From the NCBI GenBank assembly GCA_031253755.1, contig JAIRVT010000080.1, positions 1 through 36,045 on the forward strand: a stretch of DNA of 36,045 bases, read 5' to 3'. Position numbers and translations under genes: made by a program. Under the pieces are notes generated by a model. That model saw nothing but the letters and a program-made list of their open reading frames with translations. It did no database searches and was not told the DNA's origin. Origin of the DNA: Enterobacteriaceae bacterium. Its GTDB lineage: Bacteria > Pseudomonadota > Gammaproteobacteria > Enterobacterales > Enterobacteriaceae. The stretch's first letter is position 1. Every line of letters begins with the position of its first letter. Shown here piece by piece: positions 7,342 to 17,800 of this stretch.

Positions 7342-9009
7342 ATGAGTGAGGCAGATACTCGCCCAACTAACTTTATTCGTCAGATCATTGATGAAGATCT
7401 GGCAACAGGTAAACACACATCCGTGCATACCCGTTTCCCGCCTGAGCCTAACGGCTATCTGCATATCGGTCATGCGAAGTCGATCTGCCTGAATTTCGGC
7501 ATCGCACAGGACTATCAGGGGCAGTGCAACCTGCGTTTTGACGATACTAACCCGGTGAAAGAAGATATAGAGTACGTCGAATCCATCCAAAATGACGTAC
7601 AGTGGCTGGGCTTTCAGTGGAGCGGCGATATCCGCTACTCTTCTGACTACTTCGATAAACTCCATCAATACGCTATCGAACTGATCAATAAAGGTCTGGC
7701 GTATGTGGATGAATTAAGCCCTGAAGAAATTCGTGAATATCGCGGCACGTTGAAAGCGCCGGGTAAAAACAGCCCGTATCGTGATCGCAGCGTAGAAGAG
7801 AACCTCGCACTGTTCGAAAAAATGCGTGCCGGTGAATTTGCGGAAGGTAAAGCCTGCCTGCGAGCCAAAATTGATATGGCTTCTTCATTTATCGTTATGC
7901 GCGATCCGGTTTTGTATCGCATCAAATTTGCCGAGCATCACCAGTCCGGCAATAAATGGTGCATCTACCCGATGTACGATTTCACTCACTGCATTTCTGA
8001 TGCGCTGGAAGGAATCACTCACTCTATTTGTACTCTGGAGTTTCAGGACAACCGCCGTCTGTATGATTGGGTACTGGATAATATCTCCATTGACTGCCAT
8101 CCGCGTCAGTACGAATTTTCCCGCCTGAATCTCGAATACACGGTGATGTCCAAGCGGAAACTGAACCAGCTGGTGACCGAAAATATCGTCGATGGCTGGA
8201 ATGACCCGCGTATGCTGACCATTTCCGGCCTGCGTCGTCGTGGTTATACAGCATCATCGATCCGCGAGTTCTGCCGCCGTATCGGTGTCACCAAACAGGA
8301 TAACAATGTCGAAATGGCGGCGCTGGAATCCTGTATCCGTGATGACCTGAATGAAAACGCACCGCGTGCGATGGCGGTTCTCGATCCGGTGAAACTGGTG
8401 ATTGAGAATATGCCGGAAGGCGAAGTTATCCTGACGATGCCTAACCATCCGAATAAGCCGCAAATGGGCAGCCGCGAAGTGCCTTTCAGCCGTGAACTGT
8501 ATATTGATCGCGCCGATTTCCGCGAGGAAGCGAACCGTCAATATAAACGTCTGGTGTTAGGTAAAGAAGTCCGTCTGCGTAACGCGTATGTGATTCAGGC
8601 TGAACGTGTTGAGAAAGACGAAGCGGGTAATATCACCACGATTTACTGCCGCTACGATGAACAGACACTGAATAAAGATCCGGCTGATGGACGCAAAGTG
8701 AAAGGGGTTATTCACTGGGTAAGCGCAGCACATGCAGCTCCGGCAGAGTTCTATCTGTATGATCGCCTGTTCAGCGTGCCGAATCCGGGCGCAGAAGAGG
8801 ACTTTCTGTCGACGATTAATCCTGAATCCTTAGTGATTCGGAAAGGTTTTGTTGAGCCGGGTCTGGCACATGCCGCGCCAGAACAAACTTACCAGTTCGA
8901 ACGCGAGGGCTATTTCTGTGCTGACAGTAAATTCTCCTCGCCAGAACATTTGGTATTTAACCGTACGGTAGGATTACGTGATACTTGGGCGAAAATATCC
9001 CAGGAGTAA
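7342..9009 (+). CDS. glnS: GlnS, glutaminyl-tRNA synthetase
   Basis: This class I aminoacyl-tRNA synthetase charges tRNA-Gln with glutamine. The chosen ATG gives 555 residues beginning [14 protein letters not shown], nearly the same as E. coli GlnS (554), and has GAGGA eight bases upstream. The longer open frame reaching to 7267 is rejected because its extra 25 residues have no counterpart. The HIGH motif is in [15 protein letters not shown] and the KMSKS-type loop is VMSKRK. The C-terminal anticodon-binding beta-barrels are complete. Its substrates, three tRNA-Gln genes, lie about 7 kb away. Confidence 0.98.
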   Translation: MSEADTRPTNFIRQIIDEDLATGKHTSVHTRFPPEPNGYLHIGHAKSICLNFGIAQDYQGQCNLRFDDTNPVKEDIEYVESIQNDVQWLGFQWSGDIRYSSDYFDKLHQYAIELINKGLAYVDELSPEEIREYRGTLKAPGKNSPYRDRSVEENLALFEKMRAGEFAEGKACLRAKIDMASSFIVMRDPVLYRIKFAEHHQSGNKWCIYPMYDFTHCISDALEGITHSICTLEFQDNRRLYDWVLDNISIDCHPRQYEFSRLNLEYTVMSKRKLNQLVTENIVDGWNDPRMLTISGLRRRGYTASSIREFCRRIGVTKQDNNVEMAALESCIRDDLNENAPRAMAVLDPVKLVIENMPEGEVILTMPNHPNKPQMGSREVPFSRELYIDRADFREEANRQYKRLVLGKEVRLRNAYVIQAERVEKDEAGNITTIYCRYDEQTLNKDPADGRKVKGVIHWVSAAHAAPAEFYLYDRLFSVPNPGAEEDFLSTINPESLVIRKGFVEPGLAHAAPEQTYQFEREGYFCADSKFSSPEHLVFNRTVGLRDTWAKISQE

Positions 9010-9070
9010 TCACCGTTAATAACGGTTTATTAAAACTACCCGTTAAAATACAGTCCATAAAAGAAATAAC

Positions 9071-9099
9071 AAAGCGCGATTTATTATCGCGCTTTTTTT
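9071..9099 (+). terminator. Rho-independent terminator of glnS
   Basis: GCGCGAT (9074-9080) pairs with ATCGCGC (9086-9092) around a 5-nt loop, preceded by AAA and followed by seven T residues. It is a classical intrinsic terminator 61 bp after the glnS stop. Confidence 0.92.
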
Positions 9100-9273
9100 A
9101 TGCTTAATATTTTATTCCTGAACCTCTTCCTTAAAATAACGTAATGAAAATTAAGCCTCCCTGCCAAGATTAAAAATTGCCTTATAGTCACATCTTGTGT
9201 AGGGTTATTTGGTTGGTGATATGTTGTACAAAATCGTTTTACGATATCAAGACAGCCTTCCATTTTAGGCAAC

Positions 9274-9343
9274 GCATTCTGGATAATCGGTTCTGGCTAA
9301 CCAGTTCTGAATAAACAATTCTGAATAAACAACTCTGGGCAAA
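9274..9343. repeat. Five 14-bp tandem repeats in the chb leader
   Basis: Units begin at 9274, 9288, 9302, 9316 and 9330 and share a core TTCTG (CTCTG in the last) followed by an A-rich tail; units 3 and 4 differ by one base. A sixth, weaker unit may precede at 9260. The array lies between any upstream promoter and the GAGG ribosome binding site of chb at 9361-9364. The rest of the 9100-9273 gap shows only a poor CRP-like match at about 9215-9230. Confidence 0.88.
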
Positions 9344-9370
9344 AAATAATAAACTCGGACGAGGTCATTA

Positions 9371-12139
9371 ATGAAAAGCATTAAATTACGTACCTTGGCG
9401 GCACTTATCATAGCAACGGGATGCACAACCGGTGCTTACGCAGAAAATCCGGCAGTAAGAAATATCGCAGCAGAAAGTAATACAGCAGAAAACATTTCTG
9501 TCGGTAATCCTCAGACAAAAATGACATCACAACACATCGTGGATTTACTCAGCCAGTTGAAAGTGAATTTCAGCATCGTAGACAATCAAGCCGGTTCACA
9601 CGGAACAGACTGTGCCGCTTTAGGCGCTGACTGGGCCGCCTGTAATCGGGTAAATATCACACTGACCAATGGCGATCAGAATATTGATTCTGCGGATTGG
9701 GCACTCTATTTTCATAGCATTCGCCAAATCCTGAAAGTGGATAACGCGCAATATAAAATCACGCATATCACCGGCGATCTCCATAAATTAACGCCAACAG
9801 AAAAGTTCACAGGCATTAAGGCGAATGAAAAAGTGGTATTGCCGATCATCGGAGAATATTGGCAGATTTACAGTACCGATTTTATGCCGCGCTGGTATGC
9901 CACTTCCGGCGATGCGGTTCCTAAGGTGTTAACCAATACCAATACTGAGGATCTGAGTGCATTTTTAGCGAATTTTACCGGGGATCAATGGAAGCGAACC
10001 ACGACGGATCACAATATCCTGATGACACCTGAAAGCCGTTTTGAGAAAAATCAGCCGCTGGCAATCATGAGCGAAGAGCAATTGCGGGGGCAAATCATTC
10101 CGACGCCCAGAAAATTGACGGTTCATTCGCAAGACGTCAATTTATCGCACGGCGTTAGGCTGGAGCTGGGAGGATTGAGCGGCGAAGCCATCAAGGTGAT
10201 TCGGGAGCATTTCGCTGATCAGCATATCAGACTGACTGATAACGGTTACCGAATTGAAACGCAAATTAATGCAGACAAATTTACCGGCGATTGGCGGGTA
10301 AAAGGCGCTTATTTGCTGGATATCACCAGCAAAGGCACACAAATTGTCGCTTTTGATCAATCCGGCGTATTTTACGGCCTGCAATCACTGCTTTCCCTGC
10401 TCCCTGCACATGGCGCACCGAAAATTGCCACATTAACCGCAAAAGATGCCCCCAGATTTGAATATCGCGGCATGTTTTTGGATGTCGGACGCAATTTCCA
10501 TAGCAAAGCAGCCGTCTTACGCCTGCTTGATCAAATGGCGGCTTATAAACTGAATAAATTCCACTTTCACTTGAGTGATGATGAAGGCTGGCGTCTGGAA
10601 ATTCCCGGTTTGCCGGAATTGACTGACATTGGCAGCAAGCGTTGTCATGATTTAGGCGAGACACAATGTTTGCTACCGCAATTAGGTTCAGGCCCAGCCA
10701 GCGACAATATGGGAAGCGGCTATTTTAGCCGTCAGGATTATATTGATATCCTGAAATATGCCAAAGCCCGCCAGATAGAAGTGATCCCGGAGATTGATGT
10801 TCCGGCCCATGCCCGTGCTGCCGTGGTATCCATGGAGGCGCGCTATAACAAACTGATGGCACAGGGAAAAACACAGGAAGCCAGCGAGTACCGTTTGCTC
10901 GATCCGACAGACACGTCAAATACCACATCCGTCCAGTTTTATGATCGCCGCAGCTATCTGAACCCGTGCATGGCGTCCTCCAGACACTTCGTTGATAAAG
11001 TGATCAGCGAAATCGCTGACATGCACACAGAAGCCGGATTGCCCTTAAAAACATGGCATTTTGGCGGTGATGAGGCGAAAAACATTCGTCTGGGCGGTGG
11101 ATATCAGGATAAAGATGACCCGATTGAGCCGGGTAAAGGGATCATTAATAAAAAAATCGAAGATAAACCGTGGGCAAAATCGCAGGTTTGCCAAAAAATG
11201 ATCGCCCAAGGCACGATCAAGGACGTTGATGAGCTGGCGAGTTACTTCGCCATTGAAGTCAGCAAAATCGTCAAGGCACACGGTATTGATACGATGCAGT
11301 CATGGCAGGACGGGCTGAAACACGTTAAGTCAGCGAAAGACTTTGCAACTGGGCAAGTGACCGTCAACTTCTGGGATACTCTCTATTGGGGAGGCTACGA
11401 TTCCGTTAACGACTGGGCGAATAAAGGCTATCAGGTCATTATTTCTAACCCTGATTACGTCTATCTGGACATGCCATATGAAGTCAATCCGAAGGAACGG
11501 GGCTACTATTGGGCTTCTCGTTTTAATGATGAAGCGAAAATTTTCAGTTTTGCGCCCAATAATATGCCACAAAATGCCGAAACCTCAGTGGATATCAATG
11601 GTGACAATTTCAGTGCGCACAGTAACAAACATTGGCCGGGGGCATACGGGTTATCAGGGCAATCATGGAATGAAACAGTCCGTACTGATGACCAAATGGA
11701 ATACATGATTTACCCGCGTTTGTTACCGCTGGCGGAACGTGCATGGCATCAGGCTGAATGGGAGCAGAATTATCAGCAAGGTAGAGAGTACAAAGGCGGG
11801 CTGACCCGATATGTCGATACCGATAAACTCAACAACGATTGGCGCCGTTTTGCCAATTTAATGGGGCAGCGTGAACTGGCAAAACTGGATAACGCGCATA
11901 TCGCTTACCGGCTGCCCGTGCCCGGCGCGAGAATTGTCACAGGCATGTTGGAAGCCAATATTGCTTTGCCGGGGCTGACCATTCAATATTCGCGGGATAA
12001 TGGCAAAACTTGGGAAACCTATGATGACAGACAACGGCCGTCTATTGATGGCACAGCGGTTGAGGGTAACGTGAAAATCCGTTCTGTTAGCCCGGATGGT
12101 AAGCGTTTCAGCCGGGTTGAGACGTTACAGCAGAACTAA
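9371..12139 (+). CDS. chb: Chitobiase (beta-N-acetylhexosaminidase, GH20)
   Basis: This 922-residue glycosidase releases GlcNAc from chitobiose and short chitin oligomers. It has a signal peptide (residues 1 to about 24, hydrophobic core LAALIIATG, cleavage near AYA-EN), so it acts in the periplasm or outside the cell; a cysteine after ATG gives only a weak lipobox. The order matches Serratia chitobiase: an N-terminal carbohydrate-binding domain from about 48, a small GH20 domain, the catalytic barrel with DAPRFEYRGMFLDVGRNFH and HFHLSDDEGWR, the catalytic Asp-Glu pair in HFGGDEAKN, and a C-terminal immunoglobulin-like domain. It carries about 22 extra residues (partly repeated SNTAEN) after the signal. 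It takes the place of chiP between glnS and fur. Confidence 0.95.
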   Translation: MKSIKLRTLAALIIATGCTTGAYAENPAVRNIAAESNTAENISVGNPQTKMTSQHIVDLLSQLKVNFSIVDNQAGSHGTDCAALGADWAACNRVNITLTNGDQNIDSADWALYFHSIRQILKVDNAQYKITHITGDLHKLTPTEKFTGIKANEKVVLPIIGEYWQIYSTDFMPRWYATSGDAVPKVLTNTNTEDLSAFLANFTGDQWKRTTTDHNILMTPESRFEKNQPLAIMSEEQLRGQIIPTPRKLTVHSQDVNLSHGVRLELGGLSGEAIKVIREHFADQHIRLTDNGYRIETQINADKFTGDWRVKGAYLLDITSKGTQIVAFDQSGVFYGLQSLLSLLPAHGAPKIATLTAKDAPRFEYRGMFLDVGRNFHSKAAVLRLLDQMAAYKLNKFHFHLSDDEGWRLEIPGLPELTDIGSKRCHDLGETQCLLPQLGSGPASDNMGSGYFSRQDYIDILKYAKARQIEVIPEIDVPAHARAAVVSMEARYNKLMAQGKTQEASEYRLLDPTDTSNTTSVQFYDRRSYLNPCMASSRHFVDKVISEIADMHTEAGLPLKTWHFGGDEAKNIRLGGGYQDKDDPIEPGKGIINKKIEDKPWAKSQVCQKMIAQGTIKDVDELASYFAIEVSKIVKAHGIDTMQSWQDGLKHVKSAKDFATGQVTVNFWDTLYWGGYDSVNDWANKGYQVIISNPDYVYLDMPYEVNPKERGYYWASRFNDEAKIFSFAPNNMPQNAETSVDINGDNFSAHSNKHWPGAYGLSGQSWNETVRTDDQMEYMIYPRLLPLAERAWHQAEWEQNYQQGREYKGGLTRYVDTDKLNNDWRRFANLMGQRELAKLDNAHIAYRLPVPGARIVTGMLEANIALPGLTIQYSRDNGKTWETYDDRQRPSIDGTAVEGNVKIRSVSPDGKRFSRVETLQQN

Positions 12140-12159
12140 AGACGACGGGTATAAAGCAA

Positions 12160-12198
12160 GCTGCCGATTAACTCAGATTAATCGGCAGCCGCTTTTTT
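12160..12198 (+). terminator. Rho-independent terminator of chb
   Basis: GCTGCCGATTAA pairs perfectly with TTAATCGGCAGC around a 6-nt loop, followed by CGC and six T residues. It starts 20 bp after the chb stop and separates chb from the convergent fur gene. Confidence 0.92.
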
Positions 12199-12256
12199 GA
12201 TAAGTCAGGCAGATGTGAGCAACAGAGATAGCTTATTACTGTGCTTTCTCATCATG

Positions 12257-12703
12257 CTATTTTTTATCATGTACGGTACTGTCTGTACGGCAATCACCAT
12301 CACTACAGTGACCATATAAGTAAAGACTATGGTTCGACAGCTTGATTCCATAACGCGTAGCAATATCTTTCTGGCGTTCTTCGATGGATTCATCACTGAA
12401 CTCGATCACTTTGCCACAGTCAAGGCAAATCAGATGATCATGATGATGTTGCTGAGTGAGTTCAAAAACCGACTTACCGCCTTCAAAATTGTGGCGTGTA
12501 ACAATGCCGGCATCATCAAACTGGTTCAACACACGATAGACAGTAGCGAGGCCAATCTCTTCACCGATATCAATCAGTTTTTTGTAGAGATCTTCCGCAC
12601 TGACATGATGGCATTCTGGGTCCTGTAGCACTTCTAGAATTTTCAGGCGGGGAAGTGTTACTTTAAGTCCAGCATTTTTCAATGCTTTATTGTTGTCGGT
12701 CAT
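12257..12703 (-). CDS. fur: Fur, ferric uptake regulator
   Basis: This 148-residue metalloregulator binds DNA when loaded with Fe(II) and represses iron-acquisition genes. The N-terminal winged helix (LKVTLPRLKILEVLQ, and the recognition helix near GLATVYRVLNQF) and the metal-binding C-terminal half (HHHDHLICLDCGKVIEF) match E. coli Fur closely. The C-terminal CSDGDC pair of cysteines is present. It follows fldA in the same orientation but has its own promoter and Fur box in the 267-bp gap. Here it is convergent with chb. Confidence 0.97.
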   Translation of the reverse strand: MTDNNKALKNAGLKVTLPRLKILEVLQDPECHHVSAEDLYKKLIDIGEEIGLATVYRVLNQFDDAGIVTRHNFEGGKSVFELTQQHHHDHLICLDCGKVIEFSDESIEERQKDIATRYGIKLSNHSLYLYGHCSDGDCRTDSTVHDKK

Positions 12704-12806
12704 GCGGATTCATTCCTGTAACTTGAGTTTAGTGAACTTATGATACTTATCCCTAGGTTACTTTATATTCCTAGGCAGCCTATTCCCGAGCGTAGGGGTA
12801 TCGTCA

Positions 12807-12825
12807 GATAATCATGATGTTATTC
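12807..12825. promoter_or_regulatory. Fur box at the fur promoter
   Basis: The 19 bases beginning GATAATCATGATG match the Fur consensus GATAATGATAATCATTATC at 13 positions. The site starts about 9 bp downstream of the -10 box of the fur promoter, so it would overlap the transcription start and permit autorepression. Confidence 0.6.
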
Positions 12826-12834
12826 ACGATGTAG

Positions 12835-12864
12835 ATTATAGGCATGGATACTTAAAAATGAAAA
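12835..12864 (-). promoter_or_regulatory. fur: fur promoter
   Basis: On the minus strand a consensus TATAAT -10 (complement of 12835-12840) is preceded after 18 bp by TTTTCA (complement of 12859-12864), which matches four of six -35 bases. A 7-bp inverted repeat, GGCATGG (12841-12847) and CCATGCC (12865-12871), spans this promoter and may be the end of the fldA transcript. Confidence 0.55.
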
Positions 12865-12970
12865 CCATGCCCGACCCGCTATAATGACACACTATTTAAG
12901 AATTATCCCGTATAAAAGGCGACTATCTTCCATCTTTTAAAGAAAAAGGTAACACTTTTGACTGGATACG

Positions 12971-13504
12971 TTATGCGCCGAGGATCTCTGACAGACTCAT
13001 CTCAGCCTTGATTTGCTGTACCCAAGTTTCAACACGTTCATCGGTTAATTCGGGTTGGCGATCTTCATCAATGGCAAGGCCAATAAAGTGGTTATCGTCA
13101 GCCATACCTTTAGAGACTTCAAAGTGATAGCCTTCAGTCGGCCAGTGACCCACGATAATGGCACCACGCGGCTCGATAATATCGCGGATTGTCCCCATCG
13201 CATCGCAGAAGTACTCTGCGTAATCTTCCTGATCGCCACAGCCAAACAGGGCAACGAGCTTTCCTTCAAAATCAATTTCTTCCAGTGTCGGAAAGAAATC
13301 ATCCCAGTCACATTGCGCTTCGCCGTAATACCAGGTCGGAATGCCCAGCAGCAGGATATCGAAGGCTTCCAGATCTTCCTTGCTGCTTTTGGCAATATCG
13401 TGAACTTCCGCAACATCAGCACCACCCAGATTTTTCTGGATCATTTTAGCAATGTTCTCTGTGTTGCCGGTGTCGCTGCCGAAGAATATGCCTATCACTG
13501 CCAT
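12971..13504 (-). CDS. fldA: FldA, flavodoxin 1
   Basis: This 177-residue FMN protein carries electrons for biosynthetic enzymes such as biotin synthase and IspG/IspH in enterobacteria. The FMN phosphate loop is GSDTGNTEN near the N-terminus, and the isoalloxazine-contacting loops appear as PTWYYGEAQCDWDDF and FGCGDQEDYAEYFCDA. Length and sequence match E. coli FldA (176). It lies upstream of fur, as in E. coli. A 12-bp duplication (TTTTGTCGATG core) sits 19 bp upstream of its start. Confidence 0.97.
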   Translation of the reverse strand: MAVIGIFFGSDTGNTENIAKMIQKNLGGADVAEVHDIAKSSKEDLEAFDILLLGIPTWYYGEAQCDWDDFFPTLEEIDFEGKLVALFGCGDQEDYAEYFCDAMGTIRDIIEPRGAIIVGHWPTEGYHFEVSKGMADDNHFIGLAIDEDRQPELTDERVETWVQQIKAEMSLSEILGA

Positions 13505-13522
13505 AAAGTAGATTAACCTCTT

Positions 13523-13546
13523 TTTTGTCGATGCTTTTGTCGATGT
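13523..13546. repeat. 12-bp direct duplication upstream of fldA
   Basis: TTTTGTCGATGC at 13523-13534 is followed at once by TTTTGTCGATGT at 13535-13546. It lies in the fldA leader or promoter region. Confidence 0.8.
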
Positions 13547-13729
13547 TTAAGCCGTGTATATCACGCTGAAACCAGCAGGAAAATGTCAGTTTAATAAATG
13601 TCAATTCATAAACGAAAAGCGCTATTTTGACCAAACATCCATGATAAGTCTGTCGGATTTGTGTGGTGAAACCGCTTCACGCGATACTCGTCGCCTTTCA
13701 AGCCGATAGCGTATATTGAATTCAAGCCA

Positions 13730-14020
13730 TTAAATGGTCTGGTGATTTTCTGCTGCCAGTTGAGCCAGCAGCATTTGTTCAATTAATTCACTGCGGCTGA
13801 TATTACGCTGCCTTGCCAGATGGTTCAGGGCATCAACAGCGTCTTCATTGAGTTTTAGTTCCACCCGGCGCAGCCCTTTGACTTTATCCCGGCGCAACTG
13901 GTTGCGTTTATTGATTCTGAGCTGTTCATCTCTGGACAGCGGATTTGTTTTTGGTCGCCCAGGCCTGCGTTCATCTGCGAACAAATCCAGTGTTGTGCGA
14001 TCCGTTTGTTCTTTTGCCAT
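13730..14020 (-). CDS. ybfE: YbfE, LexA-regulated CopG/ribbon-helix-helix protein
   Basis: This 96-residue protein nearly matches E. coli YbfE (begins MAKEQTDRTTLDLFADERRP). Its C-terminal part (RVELKLNEDAVDALNHLARQ and then SRSELIEQMLLAQL) fits a ribbon-helix-helix DNA-binding fold. The gene is under SOS control in E. coli, but I see no convincing LexA box in the 98 bp upstream here, and no good ribosome binding site. It follows fldA in the conserved enterobacterial order. The ybfF and seqA genes normally next to it are not in this window. Confidence 0.9.
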   Translation of the reverse strand: MAKEQTDRTTLDLFADERRPGRPKTNPLSRDEQLRINKRNQLRRDKVKGLRRVELKLNEDAVDALNHLARQRNISRSELIEQMLLAQLAAENHQTI

Positions 14021-14118
14021 AAAATTTGATTGATAAAGGGCGTAACCAACGATACAGCGGGCAATGATACCTTAGCTAGGCGCGTGTCGCTACTGGTGAT
14101 ACGCGAGATTGCATCAGG

Positions 14119-14739
14119 TTATGGCGTAAAAACTTTTCGTATCATATAGGTAAGGGAATCAAGGCTTGTTCGCCATGCAAAATCGGCCGCCATAATCTGC
14201 CTGCCGATTGCCCCGTCAACCATGCTCATCAGCCAGAAAGCAGCCTGTTCAGCATGAATTTGCTTATCAATTTCGCCACTTTCGACACCCTTACTGATCA
14301 GCCACGCAAAACGCTCACGGACTTTTTTTTCATTTTCAGTAAATATTTTATTAATGGCAGGATTCCGGCTGGCCTCAGCAATGATTTCAATGCTAAGACG
14401 TGCATAACCGGGTTCGTTATAGAGTTGTATCAGCTTTGCCAACAGTTTTTCGATACAGGCAATGACGCTGTTTTCCATGCTATTTTTTTCCATATCAGCA
14501 TGGTCATTATGACAGGCGGCCAGAATGTCGTCATAGTCCTGACTGTCCTCTTCGGCTATCGCTTCAATAATGGCATTTTTAGTCGGGTAATAATGGAACA
14601 GATTTCCGGGGCTCATCCCCGCTGCCTTACAGATTTCTGCGGTTGATGTGGCATGAAACCCTTTTTCGATAAAACAGGAGATAGCCGCATCAACAATTTG
14701 CTTGCGTTTAGCCCGCTGTTTTTCAGTCTGTTTTTTCAC
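14119..14739 (-). CDS. TetR-family transcriptional regulator of the efflux operon
   Basis: This 206-residue protein has a classic TetR helix-turn-helix (residues 10-55: ADAISCFIEKGFHATSTAE, then AAGMSPGNLFHYYPTKNAII). The C-terminal ligand domain ends with a YfiR-like helix bundle. The start is GTG, supported by GAGG six bases upstream. It is the distal gene after the adaptor and RND pump genes, 125 bp from the pump stop, with a strong hairpin between. It probably senses a pump substrate and represses the operon through the palindrome at 19267-19292. Specific ligand unknown. Confidence 0.88.
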   Translation of the reverse strand: MKKQTEKQRAKRKQIVDAAISCFIEKGFHATSTAEICKAAGMSPGNLFHYYPTKNAIIEAIAEEDSQDYDDILAACHNDHADMEKNSMENSVIACIEKLLAKLIQLYNEPGYARLSIEIIAEASRNPAINKIFTENEKKVRERFAWLISKGVESGEIDKQIHAEQAAFWLMSMVDGAIGRQIMAADFAWRTSLDSLTYMIRKVFTP

Positions 14740-14805
14740 TTTTTACCTCTATGAAATGCCAACATATATACACACTTAGCTTGAAGATATCGCTAATAAG
14801 ATTGC

Positions 14806-14830
14806 TGTCTTCCCGCATCGCGGGAAGACA
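14806..14830 (-). terminator. Strong hairpin between the RND gene and the TetR gene
   Basis: An 11-bp perfect stem TGTCTTCCCGC and GCGGGAAGACA with a 3-nt loop lies 35 bp after the pump stop codon. No U tract follows on either strand, so it may act as an RNA-stability or partial-termination element that separates pump and regulator levels. Its GC-rich core resembles the hairpin in the 99-bp repeats. Confidence 0.55.
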
Positions 14831-14864
14831 TAAGACGCATATTGAAAAGCGACGAATATATTAT

Positions 14865-17800
14865 CTATCCGTGATAATTAATATCATCTTTAGTCACCGA
14901 TGATAATTTTTTCAAATGCGGAATGATAACGTTTTTAAAATCGTCCATATAGCTATAAATAACCGGAACGAACAACAAGCTGAGTAATGTTGAACTCAGC
15001 AATCCGCCAATCACGGCAACCGCCATCGGTGCCCGGAAACTGGTATCTGCACCGCTGGTGATAACCAAAGGGATCATCCCGGCAATCATGGCAATTGTGG
15101 TCATAATAATCGGCCTGACCCGCTCACTTCCGGCCTGAATAATGGCTTCATTGCGTGACATCCCTGAACGGGATTTTTCGAGAATAAACTCCACCAGCAG
15201 GATCGAGTTTTTAGTAACAATGCCCATCAGCATTAAGAGACCAATAATGACTGGCATATCAATGGTGGCATTGTAGAGAAGCAGAGCGATAATGGCGCCG
15301 CCAATCGCAAAGGGCAAAGCAATCAGAATCGTCAGCGGTTGCAGGAAATCTTTAAACAGAATAATCAGGATAGCCAGCACAATCAGAATACTGAGCATCA
15401 TCGTGGTGGCGAAACGGTCAAACATTTCATTCATATATTCAATATCGCCATATTCAACCCTTTTGACTTCCGGCGGCAATTTTTTCAGGGTGGGTAATTG
15501 ATCGAGTTGCTCCAGCGCCGTGCCGATGGCGATACCGTTAAGATCAGCTTCAATAGCTGCCTTGCGCTGTCTGGAAATACGCTCAATGGTGTCAGGCCCT
15601 GACCCAAAAGAAAGTGTTGCAACGGATTTGATCGGCACATTCTCGCCTGATGTACTGTTTACATACATATTTTTTAATACGCTCAGATCATCCCGATGTT
15701 CCTGAGACAATAAAACGCGGATCGGGATCTGCCTGTCAGGTAAATTAAATTTAGCGACATTCGCATTAATTTCACCAATGGTCGCAGTTTTGATTGCTGC
15801 ACCAATTGCATCGGTTGTGACGCCAGCTCTGGCTGCCTCCGCGACATTAGGTGAGATATTGATTTCCCGCTTGGGCAACGGCTGGATAATCTGAATATTC
15901 TTTAAGCCGTTTAACTGCATCATTTCCTGACGCAACTGTTTGGTTGTCTGCGCCAGAATATCAGGATAATCGCTGGCTAATACAATCGAAACATCACGGT
16001 TGCCATCACTACTGCCAAAGGTATATCGGATATCTGGTGTGGCTTCTAAAATAGGCGTCAGTGATTGTTCAAATTCTTTTTGCGATAATTTGCGATCATT
16101 AATCGGCACGAGATTAATAATCATCGTGCTTTTATTTTGGCTGATATCCCCCGCCGTTCCTTCAACACCGGCAATGGCAAAAATATCGATAATTTCCGGG
16201 CGATCTTTAAACTGGGCAATCATTTTCTGCAATGTTTTATCACTTTGTTCCACCTGCGTTCCGGGAGGCTGTTCAATATCTATTTTCGCGATACTGATAT
16301 CAGATTTGGGTAAAAAACCAGAAGGCAATAATTCAAGCAGGCTCAACGAACCAAACAGAAAAACAATCGCCAACACTAACGCTGTTTTACGAAACTTAAG
16401 TGTCTTATTCAGAATGGCAATATATTTTTTAATCCATACCGGCGTTTCCGGTTGATCGGTTTTGTCATTATTATTTTCCGGCTCATTCTTTTTCTGTGCA
16501 TTCTTTTTAGGTTCATTCCTTTTAGGTAATAATAAATAAGCAGCCATCAGAGGCGTTACCATTCTGGCAACCAATAGAGAAGATAAAACAGCCGCTGATA
16601 CCGTAATACCAAAAGGAACAAAATATTTACCAACAAAACCGCCAACAAAACTCACCGGCAGAAATACCGCGACAATGGTAATGGTAATCGCAATAATAGC
16701 AAATCCAATCGCGTCGGCAGCTTTAATGGCGGCAATATAAGGCCTTTCTCCTCGTGCAATATATTTTTCAATATTCTCTATTTCAACAATGGCATCATCC
16801 ACTAAAATACCGATCACCAGTGTTAACGCGAGCAAAGTAATGCTATTTAACGTGTAGCCAAATATATTCAGAATAATAAACGTGGGTAAGATAGATAATG
16901 GCAGAGCAATGGCGGCAATTAACGTTGCACGCCAGCTTCTTAAAAAGAAAAATACCACGATAACCGTTAATACTGCCCCTTCAATCAACGTCTGCATGGT
17001 CGCATTATAACTGGCAACAGTATATTTCACATTTGATGAAACGAGCTTGATACCGATATCGGGATACTCTTTTTTCACCCGTTCTAACGCCTGAGTAACG
17101 CCTTGCTCAACAACCGTATCACTCGCACCTTTCGCCCGATATACCGAAAAACCAATAACAGGCTCGCCATTCAAACGGGCAATCGTCGTAATTTCTGAAT
17201 GAGAATCCGCAATAGTGGCAATATCACCCAGCGTGACCCACTGATTATTGGCTAATGGCAATTTTAATTCGCGCAGATAATCTAATTGATTTTTGGCTCC
17301 CAAAATACGGATCATATGGCCCTGCCCGGCAATCACCATTTTTCCGCCGGGAATATTGACATTGCTCTGAACTAATAACTGGTTAATATCGGCAACACTG
17401 AGCTTTAATGCCGCCAGCTTGACCGGATCCGGTTCAACCCGTATTTCCCGGCTTATACCACCCAAGCGACTTATTTTTTGCACCCCTGACACAGTTAATA
17501 AATACTTGCTTAATTTGTCATCAACAAACCAGGATAATTCAGTTAAGTTTTTATTTTTTGCCTGTAGGGTATAACTCAGAATAGATCCACCTTCTACATC
17601 AACGCGGTTAATTAAAGGTTCATCGATCGTTTGCGGTAATTCGGCCCGAATTTGCGTAATTTGTTCACGAATATCATTAACGGCAACATTAGGATCGACC
17701 GTTAAATTAAATTCGACAATCGTAATAGAGACACCATCCGTAATGGTTGAATTAATATGTCGTATTCCGGGCAGCCCTGACACCGCCCGTTCTATTGGCT

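Noticed and set aside
9212-9230. CRP site upstream of chb
   Set aside because: GGTGA-N6-GTACA matches only 7 of the 10 consensus bases, which is weak in AT-rich DNA.
12138-12153. Right end of the palindromic intergenic repeat after chb (GACGACGGGTATA)
   Set aside because: Only one end is seen and no partner arm lies nearby; the sequence is too short to call.
14021-14118. LexA box upstream of ybfE
   Set aside because: CTGTATCGTTGGTTAC has only the left half of CTGT-N8-ACAG; the right half does not match.
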